64,000 bases of DNA from a virus: positions 62,001 through 126,000 of IMG/VR virus record IMGVR_UViG_3300031576_001126; one strand, written 5' to 3'. Position 1 is the stretch's first letter, and every line of letters begins with the position of its first letter. Made by a program: the position numbers and the translations under genes. Shown here one piece after another: positions 25,901 to 33,000 of this stretch. The notes under the pieces are model-generated. The model made no database searches, was not told where the DNA came from, and saw nothing but the letters and a program-made list of their open reading frames with translations.

Positions 25901-26838
25901 AATTTTTTGCATCTTCTAATTCTATAAAAGAAAGCCTAGAAGAAATAAGAGATGTTAATTTGAAAGGTAAAAATTTGGTTGGTGTTCCGTTCAGTCCTCA
26001 AAGATTTATGACTGATGGATCCATTATTGTGGGTGTTCTTCCCAATAGGAAGAGAAGTGTTGCCGGATATCCAGATGAGTTTGATTTCGGTCCAAGTCCA
26101 GAATATCCAATAATCGATTCGGTACAACCAATTACTCAAGACAGAACATTACCAAATAATATTGCCGATTTGGACGCAGGAGTCGTAGCTCCAATTATAA
26201 AAGACGATATGTTTTATCTTTATAGAATTTATCCTTATGTTCTTGTTCCAGAACCGTTTGCCATAACTCCTGATGAAGAATTTCCGAAACTTCCAAACTA
26301 TAGACCGTCAACGGGGGATCTCCCAGATTCGTATAGCTATAATCTTGATCCAGATGACTTTCAGGGAGGAATTTCTACGGTCTTTAGCGGAATTACAATA
26401 GATGGGAATAACTGGATAATTGGAACAGATAACGGAATTTTTTATTCGACACAAGCTGGTAGAGATCCGGTTCCAACCGATAGTCAAGGAATAGCTGGAT
26501 CTGGATTTAAAATTCCAGCTTTAATCCAAACTTCAACTAACATTGTTCTTGCGGCAATAGTTTCGAATCAGGCGGTTTATCTTGCCAAGAGTGTGGAAAT
26601 TCCTTTAGGCAAAAACTGGGAAATAATAACTCCAACTATAAATAAATTTTCTGCGGCAGATGTTAAACGTATTTTTAATATCACAGAGGATGCTAATGGA
26701 TTCATTTATGTCACTACTAACGCTGGCATCTTTAAAGGTGATGCTAATGGAGATAATTGGGTTCTTTCTGGCAGTGTTGGAGATTTGGAAGCATTAAGTG
26801 GGAATCGAGTAATTGGACAGGAATTTCTGGTTATATAA
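7975..26838 (+). CDS. Giant Asp-box (BNR) beta-propeller surface protein, 6287 residues
   Basis: One uninterrupted frame of 18.9 kb, roughly 690 kDa at 110 Da per residue. The N-terminus (RRTSKYLLQYFEDGDVYSA, then MQRFQTVENQLDLALKL) looks like an attachment region. From about residue 930 onward at least 15 Asp-box motifs of the S-x-D-x-G-x-x-W type occur, for example SVDEGLSW (about 935), TIDGGLNW (1581), SLDSGRTW (2273), STDGGNTW (3232), STDGGKTW (3359), TRDGGQIW (5061), SEDNGLSW (5554) and SLNEGDSW (5603). Many are followed by NGLPxxxNI linkers, as in sortilin- or sialidase-type propeller blades. Residues of about 4080-4240 also contain two-component-regulator-type propeller repeats (ETIWVGTEGFGLYAV, GNIWVASGNGG). 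No sialidase catalytic set was recognised, so a glycan- or protein-binding adhesin is the best reading. Three YG modules interrupt the propeller regions. Confidence 0.85.
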   Translation: MANRRTSKYLLQYFEDGDVYSAKADMQRFQTVENQLDLALKLSGGGVLSGWGLLQTSDQSGTTAITINPGFGIVPFTLTKIDQITGVATKEQHFIGVRTNAPIIIPNLGLNRISVIYIEINNQLIQNLQNNPEAIIDLSEEAILIIVRPSINSPAGSGPYRTTTSTNEAGLEKDISTGQSFDEYPIYFKKIDGLTFIPDNNKAVVFINDKKLFRRYFTTGSQGNVIGFNDPLHQEDNVIVRVDPLNSLVIGEVRTDNTKVIDINNEAKEFAREKSADSLVGPATQSHVHDGQEGNPSKILLTTKTDFISPSSTSEDRIFTFNKPDESVYGHNFANGTYETFVYINGFFSFNSASVLDNGSTITVTFQQSLEPIDVVQIVLVLNNDQTQIKSTLNLSGNNPSEEKVDINISGDSIKLDQIDPILIPAISHIGRHKEAMRPGNDPFSSREYVHRSENFDYQEFYPVHKNKFNARNAKHIFFDEKNSSLKLIHACASNDFLYMETDKLMFQLPENFIGGWSSITLNKDINEYDSPFIIIPVKNPINITSDNWDRLFYVGNRFINQNDWQDLNNPDLDEIVNLSFDLNTTPNTANRTNINGIRIQDACGGESPLLMDKTAFMLLDNRVYVYDYISNLSKYFWLDITSTPLWNEAVSLSCIEVEENTILFVGTSDGKIYCNILASSEINNRIDSGANFVPNGNIDFKPFNIWENNSYSYGYGYSQAIDFFDVFGVRGNVFGYGTSGYGFGNEEKLPIKVDNNLLFVTANVSEKNTVATVSDTSLSLVNNLLNTFVGKTSGLPNSFVLLDWFEIANGLSGEIRKVIFSNDRLVVTSDSDVYYSDEVGDKTNLYFKEDYTWTNAFAPSDTHNDINSTSNDILILASDNSIYRGVWNGLFYSWSVSENTIYGISINNILHPSSTIIVDENDIYSCGKYGIFKSVDEGLSWRSTTQIIGLPEDRNSVFTTEKIELRVLDTDPSLGRIIVSKSEFPYGYGYGYGYGEGLDFFDVFGIESTTYGYGVGDFESTYSNQYGYGYGLEISDILGFINDNDWIFFGDNSGSIYRNIPLRVLGHGVDVSGLFYLDVELADASKADFSEIIENQIFSIFRKKEPLAIINGIPQDRRYDSTDIEEYEADYFRQSVVFDNEINPDDEITIASEYKAYEPIFKSIIGLSIDDIRVNGLTVAVLPRDIDADNFIVISDSANIDDIVRITIKNLYITDVGSFSHEEIEDKLSIEELGLPYKLEGIRTSNLLISIMAMQHMFPNTTDLDSDTEINGTATSTARDYIDDSSKTFAPGSLIGRRIILDSEDKEFDYTIENNTASRIWILRKRTYDNFSENANGTESSFLLRTPAILNDFRAYLDGEEQALTADYTLESTLEGITTIVFTMPPVTGSHVIVAYVAVEDDLDFRDFINVGELYEILPIKTSPFSDLINTFVTMYEDESSIDVEFSFIENIILISNDDIGKKTDLTSYIYFNPVDEFIYAGTNKGIWKREKDVSVFCKTSELLPTIDATGSFNPPDTLNGLYVQYNKTTNEWTLTWGLGTNQRDINDNLDDINITAIAHNPADTDMILAGSQDCLYRTIDGGLNWNIVWDFRTDDRIKEFPVPRQIVFDDKNPWIVNVVNQSGLFRSFDYGNNFETISTYDIATRKLDASRSFSYQVDDSDIRGLYYYGENKLKIKNYKSISSFGADNSTVIETGDKNILGISLADLVIRKIENNTSNVNEVFLASEGYGVLKSTVMGNDPQVSRYDFKKQYFNFTDELIDQFNNPNNLNFINNTGAWHFLPDPDRPGETVGRYVIFIDNIRGRTYILTKIENGRRVPTHGEFIGKFITLEANTGFYTFKVIGHYNRGLLPSRTNAIYPNGKEISSQIVEFVLDGRYPFLYNSNLLPLIEDPPGSGNFRRKREGDFKYYWYGLDAPFSTHPALFPVIVQFGSQVPLFAPSNGSINRALVSNGNLFEKNFSGLITFASYRRSETLSPTSSSGNISYTFIKPSVDLFEYSYLFVNGTYRAEVVVNGKSTSNPNTITDTGSTIIVDFDVALSSGDTVGLVLFVINANTQNEEIMIEIHYPTFGGFGDAPPSYFLVVDGLKDFYFGDIQAEEKYKIISSRIKTLTPEEIPLFYAKIYLKLDPESFRDDDLDDLVRLWNIDAQNTPPTPSGRISHAAIFHSMIISSFVSNAITFNQGNLPTILSDGYDLRGYVLYPRLDSSAFFKILSNTEDTIVLDSNNILEIARIGDQSRVGMDIQSGRVLDITIDRNNPKIIYASAKDNPYISLDSGRTWRLINDGLPINSSINESFVKFEKIKIHNSYLYGCALNFAENLGGGIYRFDGNSWEQIGGIDGDDLIPKSVNDFAIFDDLGDTIIYAGTLQDGIYKGNDTLGSFVWEKQKLPDHIINSMDLVKKDNGDLERVWIGTAGKGLFRKDGLSDKTWEIEYDNILKNSEIKSVLWRPWNIFEKNSDIFVDSLFSTITTINTGFNLIETKKYVQVNYGPAESLGLENDPDLFDWEKIGEKKDDKEIPHVFSIDQSNASHITESIDRTITDHDLPDNRRLTAFVSGIKGSGALSENFGNGALLAGIGVPSNSLGIERVNIDSNQPTIYEEPFSHLPDRQSITTIEESDSGRIFFGTDRSGVWRTKSSNGRKYLLPFVENPSDSFDLSNYGYDYIVGRLERFLATSVSDFPNQNTFNRITGIDPTGEIGFIDTSSLFDGIGYSERFFRAENIYTYTVKSSESPDLFSDITLHGSDIIGGYFVLSEITNEARGVVGSNRIILEIINLKSESGDYKLFLSAGQRQAILPPQVISDAIWIAIDKEIESPSGNYNKIVIMDFEKYEDISGNLPKTDIKNSLGVKESAVFIRDMKVIGSEAVIGCGIGGLFVSKDINNLNTSDIEWFNILVPSEIKDITSIVCIPKTPTSGYGYGYGEGLDYFDVFGLDGSLYGYGLGLFEYDYSYGYGYGVGIEYESLDIYVGTWGNGVWAHKGGHWIGDIFTGGTWEEVDELNLKHKNIWKLFLSSNGLLYAGTEHGGIYVIDPNGGSWIREIDNITRSKLFIWKTEGYSTKNESVSVFTNKDNILTYSFGGGVMRSLDEGNSWEQAINGLSNIYVQDLTICPNSTSDTAYVATAGGGVYKTTNAFTGNCSWIKLPTNGLPENLNIDEIEVGNDPNIVYIKTRINDLSFKSLPLSIKNVASVSDPPIFEFGDWTGSLNTSLFNGTRFTPLQPYTKGDRKAIIFRSTDGGNTWESVYDKDPKFTDRDYRFSSSVFGLTLRPGQNDIVHFLYKSTLTSNNPSVGNIDSFFFVTMNGDQIISETIFPLDSYQNLKILNQRTDAYISVNPMNFDEIYISLHGNVGSTFQLPPIYKSTDGGKTWFYSNGHFTSSESFNTKLQISNKIPPSVSAVVSDVSSSISLIGNTENIDKNTAIFENTKIFFSSNFNRIITSSFTQTTTEDPFTDSLFFTYRDEPVVGEINSYPRSFYLTGATIQPNINQPTIIAIQNGGHGDFLPKLTKGVGNSNNPQFVTVVLDQTFSGAILDPISNKCKIGNLTSIKIDYSSLPTESIFRKENSLIGLDISIGGIATKIAIHRALYPVVSSTIPNKIELIVIGDFGSSIAIGTVMSVTLKQPIYSNYDNDLMLSVNSGVSWKKIGKESFSLALDNIKGIANNTVLPTTVPLTVRSTYLLQDEGENSVVYRGDARDERYENQSIERLIWTKIVIDSTFKSNKTLFNGLAFSESRSAIYISESNKISKISISPSISVTTLFDNLNISHPLVVSEANSNDMLFVANSSVYSSKDGFETFQVFTLPQAITPASIKRIVLSRNPDIPDEVFLCVDAGQSFEQSTFNSSGVISEGTTNIIRFALSVGQKNPFENFIKRYISFEVNGSNSIFNTRIERITSSEIYTLSTIVGSVISFSYDTITNKTSLTGNGSPLDAGAYAGNIVTIQTSLNVDALTIFTSRVEDVENITESTFDIIVNGDLRQTFEDNDIDFNTKFPSLRIGKLGDFLTVDYSGKITASRSTNQTLQNGLWYSNTFGEGFVKIDGLEIGGIDDRPGCLDAYLFDNGRVSAILNNDDTIRILTNNNRLPSGNINKVFTTPDGNIFALTSNGLCVIEGDEELEFSSFFYNNFTNIMDLGADQRYIFDAENKTFILSGIPNEFYGDETPTLASFNFNNVVATLKDSKETIWVGTEGFGLYAVFGNNIYNFNADNSNIGSNTIRSVIEDNRGNIWVASGNGGVSTSFYGDNINEIPAIVWTNFPTGIGFTENTGLTGAVNSINVRNTMSIIADGTVDVPQVNIDWTNISSVFPKSIILRSNSTITPSVVNGTDITFVPIRDIVLTIEEETNNGNLVWRITGSTAIDYGTNNLIGKHIVPDTRSNTNGFEIIFNSFNSFDIQRVEDENPPSIGNFMIVEKIDSAFVVYAGDGTDIGFNFSDVDLPNNNQYTYFLFFYNDVNFIYKLTDRKTVELSDSEIDSQNELDMICGGSGGLFKFTPSEDTQFTFIASFGEGNDITNIFFDTSNIGWLAATSKLVEFNSPNIITEFGINDLFSGKTDSIPSSMIVRNAAERSNGDIVIATDVGLSIRDIAEFTSIIENDPDISFRDDSGNLTLNDWRPSTLLSAGSDQFSFIDVGENNALLAVRKNIFSTSSGGNNWSITNNNDDNVIFDTIKFAHKIEKDNEIIDILFFTDRSIYSSGSDNIDILETENLPSRSGILESYSIGDMWLSEGPSSSRLIIGMYNNNIVEEERELAIIDFSSPDEFTTPVTFISGKDGLSIQSAYSFAEINDGLDIIICSGCKDSIIFKKNSDSWKPFITGEIEPETFVYTSLSARVDEESIEHGKTLYATRTPIYGVDFAPQVLSFRIDAPLVDNKVFKYDVNGSLAGRVRDGFRIYPSPIIKVDRPAIGEYNPQWFQKNIYRGHIGAVKFIESSRSLVLGGFANTLMVIPFTAERSDDFRKLACGVYSGLRGHRNFIPNQAAYSSTEYVGFYLPYEINEDSIFASGVFSFSSGLNNKTESNFLTKNKNAWSVKFNEEDGFASYLHFGQNNFNDNKKFKFNSTDNISYLMKTRDGGQIWYSSINNVTGESEFPVASVGDWIFNKLDQDNIIISTVNGLYESGEYNSGIFVTFDGGHGWSNVTDVLPKVPAKSIELIEDKVYAGMLGYGVFNTSLASINSLVPDWEQFESRYTTLNGINIGLWNVTSIEEDRINPERLLIGTTNQGVVQSLNSGESWSFDDNGIPSGNITVIKMLAVNPFVTLVGIKNDGLYIKNNDIQKYEKKTNGLPTNSNIRDIKIDITFSDIYLEFNYSNSLNDFILIIRADFLPPSRTPENGVLYQVGGEIENANVVYFGNEDFSLNKFVDRNGKIRDGIPYYYRFFTLNLDGTYTERDIILGKSTLVESLKITDTSSARLADPFPTSGNGLKHRIVKPSTLTTQSKPMEIVSNTGTELFLRADPFEILNRGGDATFGNSILRNQQYRIDSTLIVIPIKINPIYIIAEDISNGISKVYYSNNNGESWFERNSGITSTDIRTLTLEILNIESRLLLEQAAIYISTADGVFKSEDNGLSWNEISSSSGTNILPNSIPYRKVVVDLEDCNIVYALNDNGETFRSLNEGDSWELMNSFDGEFNVADIVSFFTNHIYVGTNGDGIIRLENSVRDRIDLNVIADGNISFFDIDFIEIGDFASTDTNSITASTLVKNDSISNNREQIRFKTKEYANNIQILIKNNDIPFNVEDVFIGDQLANPPSNPFILRIPETEDDPTIVNQIISLSDNNLYAATNRGAFFTSDFGLKWNKINNPELPDEILDIADIRNNELALATASGLWTSTNDRKDFGIIESSGKRINTIFESSDRIVRNLIRGGENGLRITIENSKSIIAFSGKNRQIKLSWGDIFNRVDGGWSENTQIILADPIFRPIKPDDNSLTSFDGWDHALIVRKGPFTTFEKALAAGINNNIFAPQTQVVYPTNTLVSVYNTPISIAQFFASSNSIKESLEEIRDVNLKGKNLVGVPFSPQRFMTDGSIIVGVLPNRKRSVAGYPDEFDFGPSPEYPIIDSVQPITQDRTLPNNIADLDAGVVAPIIKDDMFYLYRIYPYVLVPEPFAITPDEEFPKLPNYRPSTGDLPDSYSYNLDPDDFQGGISTVFSGITIDGNNWIIGTDNGIFYSTQAGRDPVPTDSQGIAGSGFKIPALIQTSTNIVLAAIVSNQAVYLAKSVEIPLGKNWEIITPTINKFSAADVKRIFNITEDANGFIYVTTNAGIFKGDANGDNWVLSGSVGDLEALSGNRVIGQEFLVI
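10108..10209 (+). repeat. YG/FFDVFG module (copy 2 of 6)
   Basis: Encodes YSYGYGYSQAIDFFDVFG, a short linker, then FGYGTSGYGFG at about residues 712-745 of the 6287-residue protein. The flanking sequence (IDFKPFNIWEN before, NNLLFVTANVSE after) looks like ordinary beta structure, so the module appears to be a loop insertion. Confidence 0.75.
10933..11094 (+). repeat. YG/FFDVFG module (copy 3 of 6)
   Basis: The clearest copy, at about residues 987-1040. It encodes YGYGYGYGYGEGLDFFDVFG, then TTYGYGVGDF, and ends with QYGYGYGLEISDILG. At DNA level it begins with five in-frame TAYGGN hexamers. Flanks IIVSKSEF and WIFFGDNSGSIYRN are propeller-blade strands that would join naturally if the module were removed. 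Confidence 0.8.
16720..16848 (+). repeat. YG/FFDVFG module (copy 4 of 6)
   Basis: Encodes GYGYGYGEGLDYFDVFGLDG, then LYGYGLGLFEYDYSYGYGYG at about residues 2916-2958. It interrupts a blade between SIVCIPKTPT and SLDIYVGTWGNGVW. Confidence 0.8.
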
Positions 26839-26849
26839 TGGAGAAAAAC

Positions 26850-27074
26850 ATGAACGATGAAGAAAGGCTGAAGTTGGTCAACTACTTTGGAATAGATTAT
26901 GATGATTTTTTTAAAGAGTGTTATCAAGTTAATATTTATCAGGATATGCCGGATATTCCCATGGATGAGTATTTAGAAAAAATAAAAGAAGAAGACGAAC
27001 GTCTGCTTGATTTTTTAAAAGATATTGTGGATCTTGATAAAGATGTCAATATATTTAAAGATATAGGACTATAA
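26850..27074 (+). CDS. Small acidic protein of unknown function
   Basis: A 74-residue protein starting MNDEERLKLVNYFGIDYDD. I chose ATG 26850 because GGAG (26840-26843) lies six bases upstream. An in-frame ATG at 26838 overlaps the preceding stop codon and would add MEKN. The protein is rich in Asp, Glu and Lys, likely helical (YLEKIKEEDERLLDFLKDI), and has no Cys pairs or membrane segment. It lies between two giant structural genes with gaps of 11 and 3 bases. It could be a chaperone or assembly factor for one of them, as small genes beside phage fibre genes sometimes are, but the sequence gives no direct evidence. Confidence 0.75.
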   Translation: MNDEERLKLVNYFGIDYDDFFKECYQVNIYQDMPDIPMDEYLEKIKEEDERLLDFLKDIVDLDKDVNIFKDIGL

Positions 27075-27077
27075 AGA

Positions 27078-30000
27078 ATGTCTGTAACCGTAAATAATAT
27101 CGGTTTATATTTATCTAGCAGGGTTGGCAACAGAACTGATTATAAGCTAGTTTTGTCTGTCTATGTTGCAGATCATGCCAATGGAGGTGTTCCCGATGGA
27201 AATTTGCCGCTAATTACTATCGAAAGAACTGTTGACGATATAGATTACTCAGGGTGGTTTGTTTTCAATTTTCCATATCCTGTTGTTTTAATTCCAGACT
27301 ATTATTGTATAACGCTTTATCAAAAACCCGACAATGTTGATTTCCCTGTGGACTTTAGCGTAAATTTCGTTCAGTGGTTTTATACTTCTTGTGAAGATCA
27401 CTCTAACAAGGGCGTGAGTTCTTTCTCTTCTGATCTTCAATTCACTTCGGATGTCTATGGATATGGATACGGGGGAGGCGGCTATGGGAGCACGTATGCC
27501 ACTTCGCCAATTTATGGATATGGATATGGATATGGCGATCCGGCGGATGCTTTAGATTTTTTTAATATATTTGAAGCTGGCGAAAATGATTATGGTTATG
27601 CGATAGGTCAACCGTCTTTTTTTTATAGTTATGGTTATGGTTTTGAATATGTCGATTTTGTTACAGATGATGTTATACAGAGAAATTTTAAAGTTTATGA
27701 AGATTTCAATCATATCGAATTTGAAGGTGAAAATAATGCCTGCATAAACATACCTGCGGCAGAAGAAATAACGCTAATCTTAAATAATAGACAAGAATTT
27801 TTAATGGCAGAACAAGATGGAACGGCCATTGTTAATGATTTTATAACTCTCGATGGCTTTGGAGAAAGATTAATTTCAACAAATGTTTCTCCGTTAACAT
27901 CGGATTGCATTTCCAACAAAAATGTGGATTGGTTTCCGGCAAATTTCGCTTTATCAAGCAATGATTTGAATTATGTAGATACAGTGAATTCGCTGGGAAA
28001 TACAAATCCATTTAATGTTAATATGGCATCTTCGCCATATTATGGTGGGATATATATAAGTGTTGATGGAGGCTCTTCATGGGATGCTAAAAATGATGGA
28101 CTAACACTAGTCGACAATAGCATTAGAAATATAAGTTGTGTAAAGTTTGGACCAGATGGATCTTTTATTTTAGCTTTTGATAATACAAGTTTATCAGAAA
28201 GAGGAAAGGTTTTTAAAAGCATTAATCTCGGAGAATCTTGGACGGAATTAATTTTGGCAAGTGCGACATTATCTGGAATAATTGTTAATGATGGATTTGT
28301 AATTAGTTCTTCTGAGATATGGATAGGAACCGACAATGGGGTTTACAGATCTCTTGATGCAGGAACCACATGGTTCCCTGAAAACAATGGTTTACCATCA
28401 TTAACTAATGTTAATCAAATTCTTGTAGATTTAGATATTCTCGGAAACTATGGATATGGTTATGGTGGAGGAGAAGGAATAAGTTATTTTGATGTTTTTG
28501 GATCAGATGGTTCTTTATTCGGTTACGGATTCGGATCTTTTGAAATGAGTTTTTCAGAGAATTTTGGTTATGAATATGGATATGAGTATGGTTTTTCCGG
28601 AGGATCTTCGAGGATAGTTGCCATAGCTACGGAATTCGGAGCTTATTGGCTTGTTAACGGTGTTTGGGAAAGAATATATCCAGATATTGGCCAACCAGAA
28701 GAAAATACTAATACAATTCTATTTAGTAACAATAATATATTTATAGGCAAAGACGATGGATTAATAAGATCAGAAATAGTTGGACCTGACGAAGAATTCG
28801 ACAGAATTCGCTTCAGAGGGCATAAAACTTCAGAAGCGATAAATGGAGATTTTTATGTAATCGGTTTGTCTAGAAGAAAAACAACAAAAGTTAGATTGAA
28901 TAGAAATAAAGAATCTGAAATTTTTGTGGCACAACACGGAGGAGTGTTCTTTTCTGAAAATGATGGTGGAAACTTTGTAAATCTAACAAAAAGTATATCG
29001 GAAAGATCATTAAAAATAAAAGATATAATAACCAATCCAATAGATAGCGAAATTATATATGCATCCGTAGAAACCACAAAATTTGCAAATGCTGGGGTTA
29101 CAATCTTGGTGGATTGCTCTGGAAGCATGGTAGCAAACGATCCTGAAGAAAAGCGCATAGATATGGCCCTAAACATTGTTGATAACATTGTTTCTGTGGC
29201 GGTCAATACTCCATATTTCCAAATAATAAGATTCGGAGTTTCAGAAAATATTTTATTAAGAAATCAATCAATTTACAATTCATTAAGGACTCAAGGTGAA
29301 GATTTCGATATAATTGGAGCCTTTAATTTAACAAAAAATATAAAAGGAAGAATAGTTGATGCTGGATATTCAAGCAATGTGACTTTAGTAAGAAAGGCAC
29401 TAGATGTTTCTTGTCGAGAGCCTTCTAGTGCAAGAGAACATGCGAGAACGTTGTTCTTTGATGCCCTAACGGCAACATCTACTGGTTTGGCTAATTTTGG
29501 ATCAAGATGGGAATACAAAGAGAATGTATCTAAGTATATTTTCGATGATATTTCTTCTAATTTTTATAACAACTTAGATAAATCTTTGATAATAATAACT
29601 GATGGAAACGATACTGTTGACGGGAAAACTCTACAACAATTAATAGATAGCTCATCAAATTATAACAATATTCCGTCAAAGACATACATCGTTGGGGTTG
29701 GGCATAATATAAACTTTGAAAATTTAAAAGCGCTTAGAGAGAGCAATAAAAATTCAAAACTTTATCTGGCTCCATTCGATGAAAACATATATTCAACATT
29801 ATCAGATGATGTTTCTGATGTAATTCTTGATCGTGAAAAATTCAGGAACAGATCTGGAATTTGGAGAAAATTAATAGATCTCGAAGAACCAAAAATAACA
29901 AAAAATGTAATTTTAAAGGCCAATGTTCCGTCTTCAACAACACTAACCTATAGACTAAGAACTACAAACAATAAAAAAGACTTCACGGATTTCACTGTAG

Positions 30001-33000
30001 ATTTTCTTCCAAATACTATAAACACTGTGAATTTATCTGGAAGATATATTTCTATTGCTATCAATTTTGAAAGCGAATCAACTTCTTTTGCGCCGGAAGT
30101 TTCTGAAATAAGATTTACGATTTTAGAGCCAAGTAGAAGCTATGTCAATTTTCCGATAAAAAACACAAGCAATTCCGACAGAATATCCGAAATAGAACTT
30201 TCTTCATTAGATGATTTATCTTTGGGAAATGTTTCGTCCGATGTTGTTAAAATGAATTTCGGTTTAATTCAGTCGGAAAGCACAAACTTTAAATTTTCAA
30301 ACAAAGTTCACAGAGATTTAAGATCCGTCATGCTTAAAAGGGATTTTGAAGATTTAACCAGCGAAGATGGGTTCTTTTTTAAAGCAAAAAATGGCCCTTG
30401 GCCTGGAGATACTGTTGTTAGGGTTGTTGATTTTTTAGAATTTAACGCAAATCCAAACGAAGGCGTTATAGACGGAAGCCTTTATTTTGCCATACCAAGC
30501 GAGGGGCTTATTATATTTTTTGACAAAGTAAACTCCGATAAAAAAATAAAACTCGATCTTGATTTTATATCTCAGTACAGAATTGGAACAGAAATTATAA
30601 ATCTTAGCGATGCTATCGATTGTTTTAATCTTCATGATATTGCTTGGGTTTACTATACCGATTCTAATAGTGTTTTACCAAGATCAGCTTTGCCAAAAGT
30701 CCCATCTCAATTAGCTGGATTGGAAACATTTGGGATTCTTTCCGATGGAAATCATGAGACGGGCTTTGGGTTAGCAACGACATATCTTGTGCAGTATATA
30801 TTAAATGATGTTTTCAACAATGGCATAATATCTATAACAAATGGACAAAGAATAAATTTAAAAACAACTGGAAATTCAGATATACTTAGATTCTATAATC
30901 AGAATGCGTTTTTGCCTCCAACTCAAATAGAAAATGCCCTGGACGATGGATTTCTGAGAGTTTTAAACACTCAAGGAATTGATTTTGGAATAGTAACAAT
31001 TCAACAAACTACGACTTCTCCATTGCACTATCAAATCAACGTTAAAACAAGTAGTCAAATAACTGTTGGAGAATCTGTTGTGTTTTCGATTGGAGATAGA
31101 AGCCAAGGCAGCAGGGGAATTTCCACAGAAACATTTCAAGAGAATCTATTATTTAAAAGTAACGAAGAAACAGTTTGCGAGTTTCAAACTAATTTTTATA
31201 TTGGCCAGAAATCTGGAACTCAAACTCCAAGTGTTCAAAACGGAGACTTTGATAAAATAATAACTCCAAACTTGAACCTCATAGGTCAAAATGCAACTTC
31301 TATAATTGTTTTGTGTCCAACTACCGTTTCTCCGGGATCTTTCTTCAATGTAAAATTCATAGCCGTTGATGATTTAGGAATCGTAGACAAAGAATTTACT
31401 GGAACAATACAATTTGATATAGAAAACCCAACCATGGGGACTTTTGTTGATGGGTTTTCAAAACAATTTTCCCTATCCAATTCCGGTGTTTTGGATATGG
31501 CAGTTTTGGCATCATCATCCTTATCTGGATCAACAAGAATAAGATGTGGAATAATTGTAAATCAAGAACAATCTTCATCAACTTCTTTTGATCCAACTTT
31601 ATTTGATAATATTTTCTTTAGCAATACATTTCTGATAGATTCTTCGTTCTCTGTAAAATGGGGGGATCTAAATATATCCACTATATTTGGTGACGGAAGA
31701 CAAGATATAGATTTTGTAGCGAATTATGCTGAAAAAACTTCCGCATTGAATTTTATTGGAATAACAGATGATATCGATATTCTTGACGATCAAGAATGGG
31801 CATATACTTTATTCAGAACGGATGCTCTGACTAACAACAACTTGGTCATATACCCCGGATTTAGACATAGAGCAAGCGATTTTTATGGAGAAAGAATGGT
31901 TGTTTTTGGCGGAACAGATGCCACGACAACACCACAAACACTTGCGTCTTCTTTGAAACCAATAAATTTTTCAAATCCTCAAGAGCAACTTACAAATCTT
32001 GTTAATGGATTGACAAATAAAGACTATATAACAATACCAATTCACACTCCATATCAGACAGATCAAACGGATTTCTTCTTTAGAGGAAGGGGATTCCTTT
32101 TGGATAGATATAGAAATATTGTTGACATATCTGCTTCGATGGAATCTTTTATCACAAACATAGAGTCTTCTTTCGAAATATATTCCGAACATGGTAATGC
32201 CGAAACTCCAGATTTTTATCAAAGCGAAAATTTCATAGGGAGTGAAAGCAATCTATTTGAAACTACGGCTTATGTTCAAAGAGCACTGTTTATCGGGAAA
32301 AGATTAGGATTTGTTGCTGGATCCGGTGGTTATCATAGCCGTTCTGGTTATTATAAAGGAGATAGTTCTCCAAGAACTCAATTAATAGTGGGTTCCGTTG
32401 CCTCAAACAGGGGATTGACTGCCGTCTTAACTGAAAATGTAGATAGAACTGAAATATTCAACAAAATTAAACAAAGAAAAACATATGCGACAACAGGAGC
32501 AAGGATGTTTTTGCATTTTGAAGCAACAACCCAAAGTCAAACTAAAGGAATGGGAGAGGTTTTCTCGAATTTAGATTTTGACACTTTTGGAGATCCAATC
32601 GACACAATAACATTTAAAATTAGAGCTACTTCTGATAATTCTACAATAACAAGAATCCAGATAATAAAAATAAAAATTGACGAAAATATAACGACAGTTC
32701 TAGATAGCAGAATAAGTGGGGTTCCTCCGTTTAATGTTGTTGATTTTGGCAATGACACCGGGCTTCTTGCTTTTGTGGAAGATATAAGTGATAATGCTGA
32801 AAATCAAGAATATTGTTATTATGTAAGAATTTCCCAAGACGATGGACATTTTGCTTGGTCGAGTCCTATTTGGTTTAACTTTGGAAGAGAAGAAGGAATT
32901 AGAATCACAAGCGATGTCAATTTTAGAACTGTCTCTCAACCAAGTTTGAGTTCTGATCAAGGCGATATTCCGGAAATACCATATTCTTTGTCCAAAAATC

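Noticed and set aside
7975-26838. Active sialidase assignment for the giant Asp-box protein
   Set aside because: Asp boxes are structural. I could not find the arginine triad, FRIP motif or nucleophilic Tyr/Glu pair in a consistent arrangement.
10108-28592. YG modules as inteins or diversity-generating variable regions
   Set aside because: They are 35-65 residues with no splicing motifs, and no reverse transcriptase or template repeat is visible. They also do not follow the GxX pattern of polyglycine type II helices seen in gp38-type adhesins.
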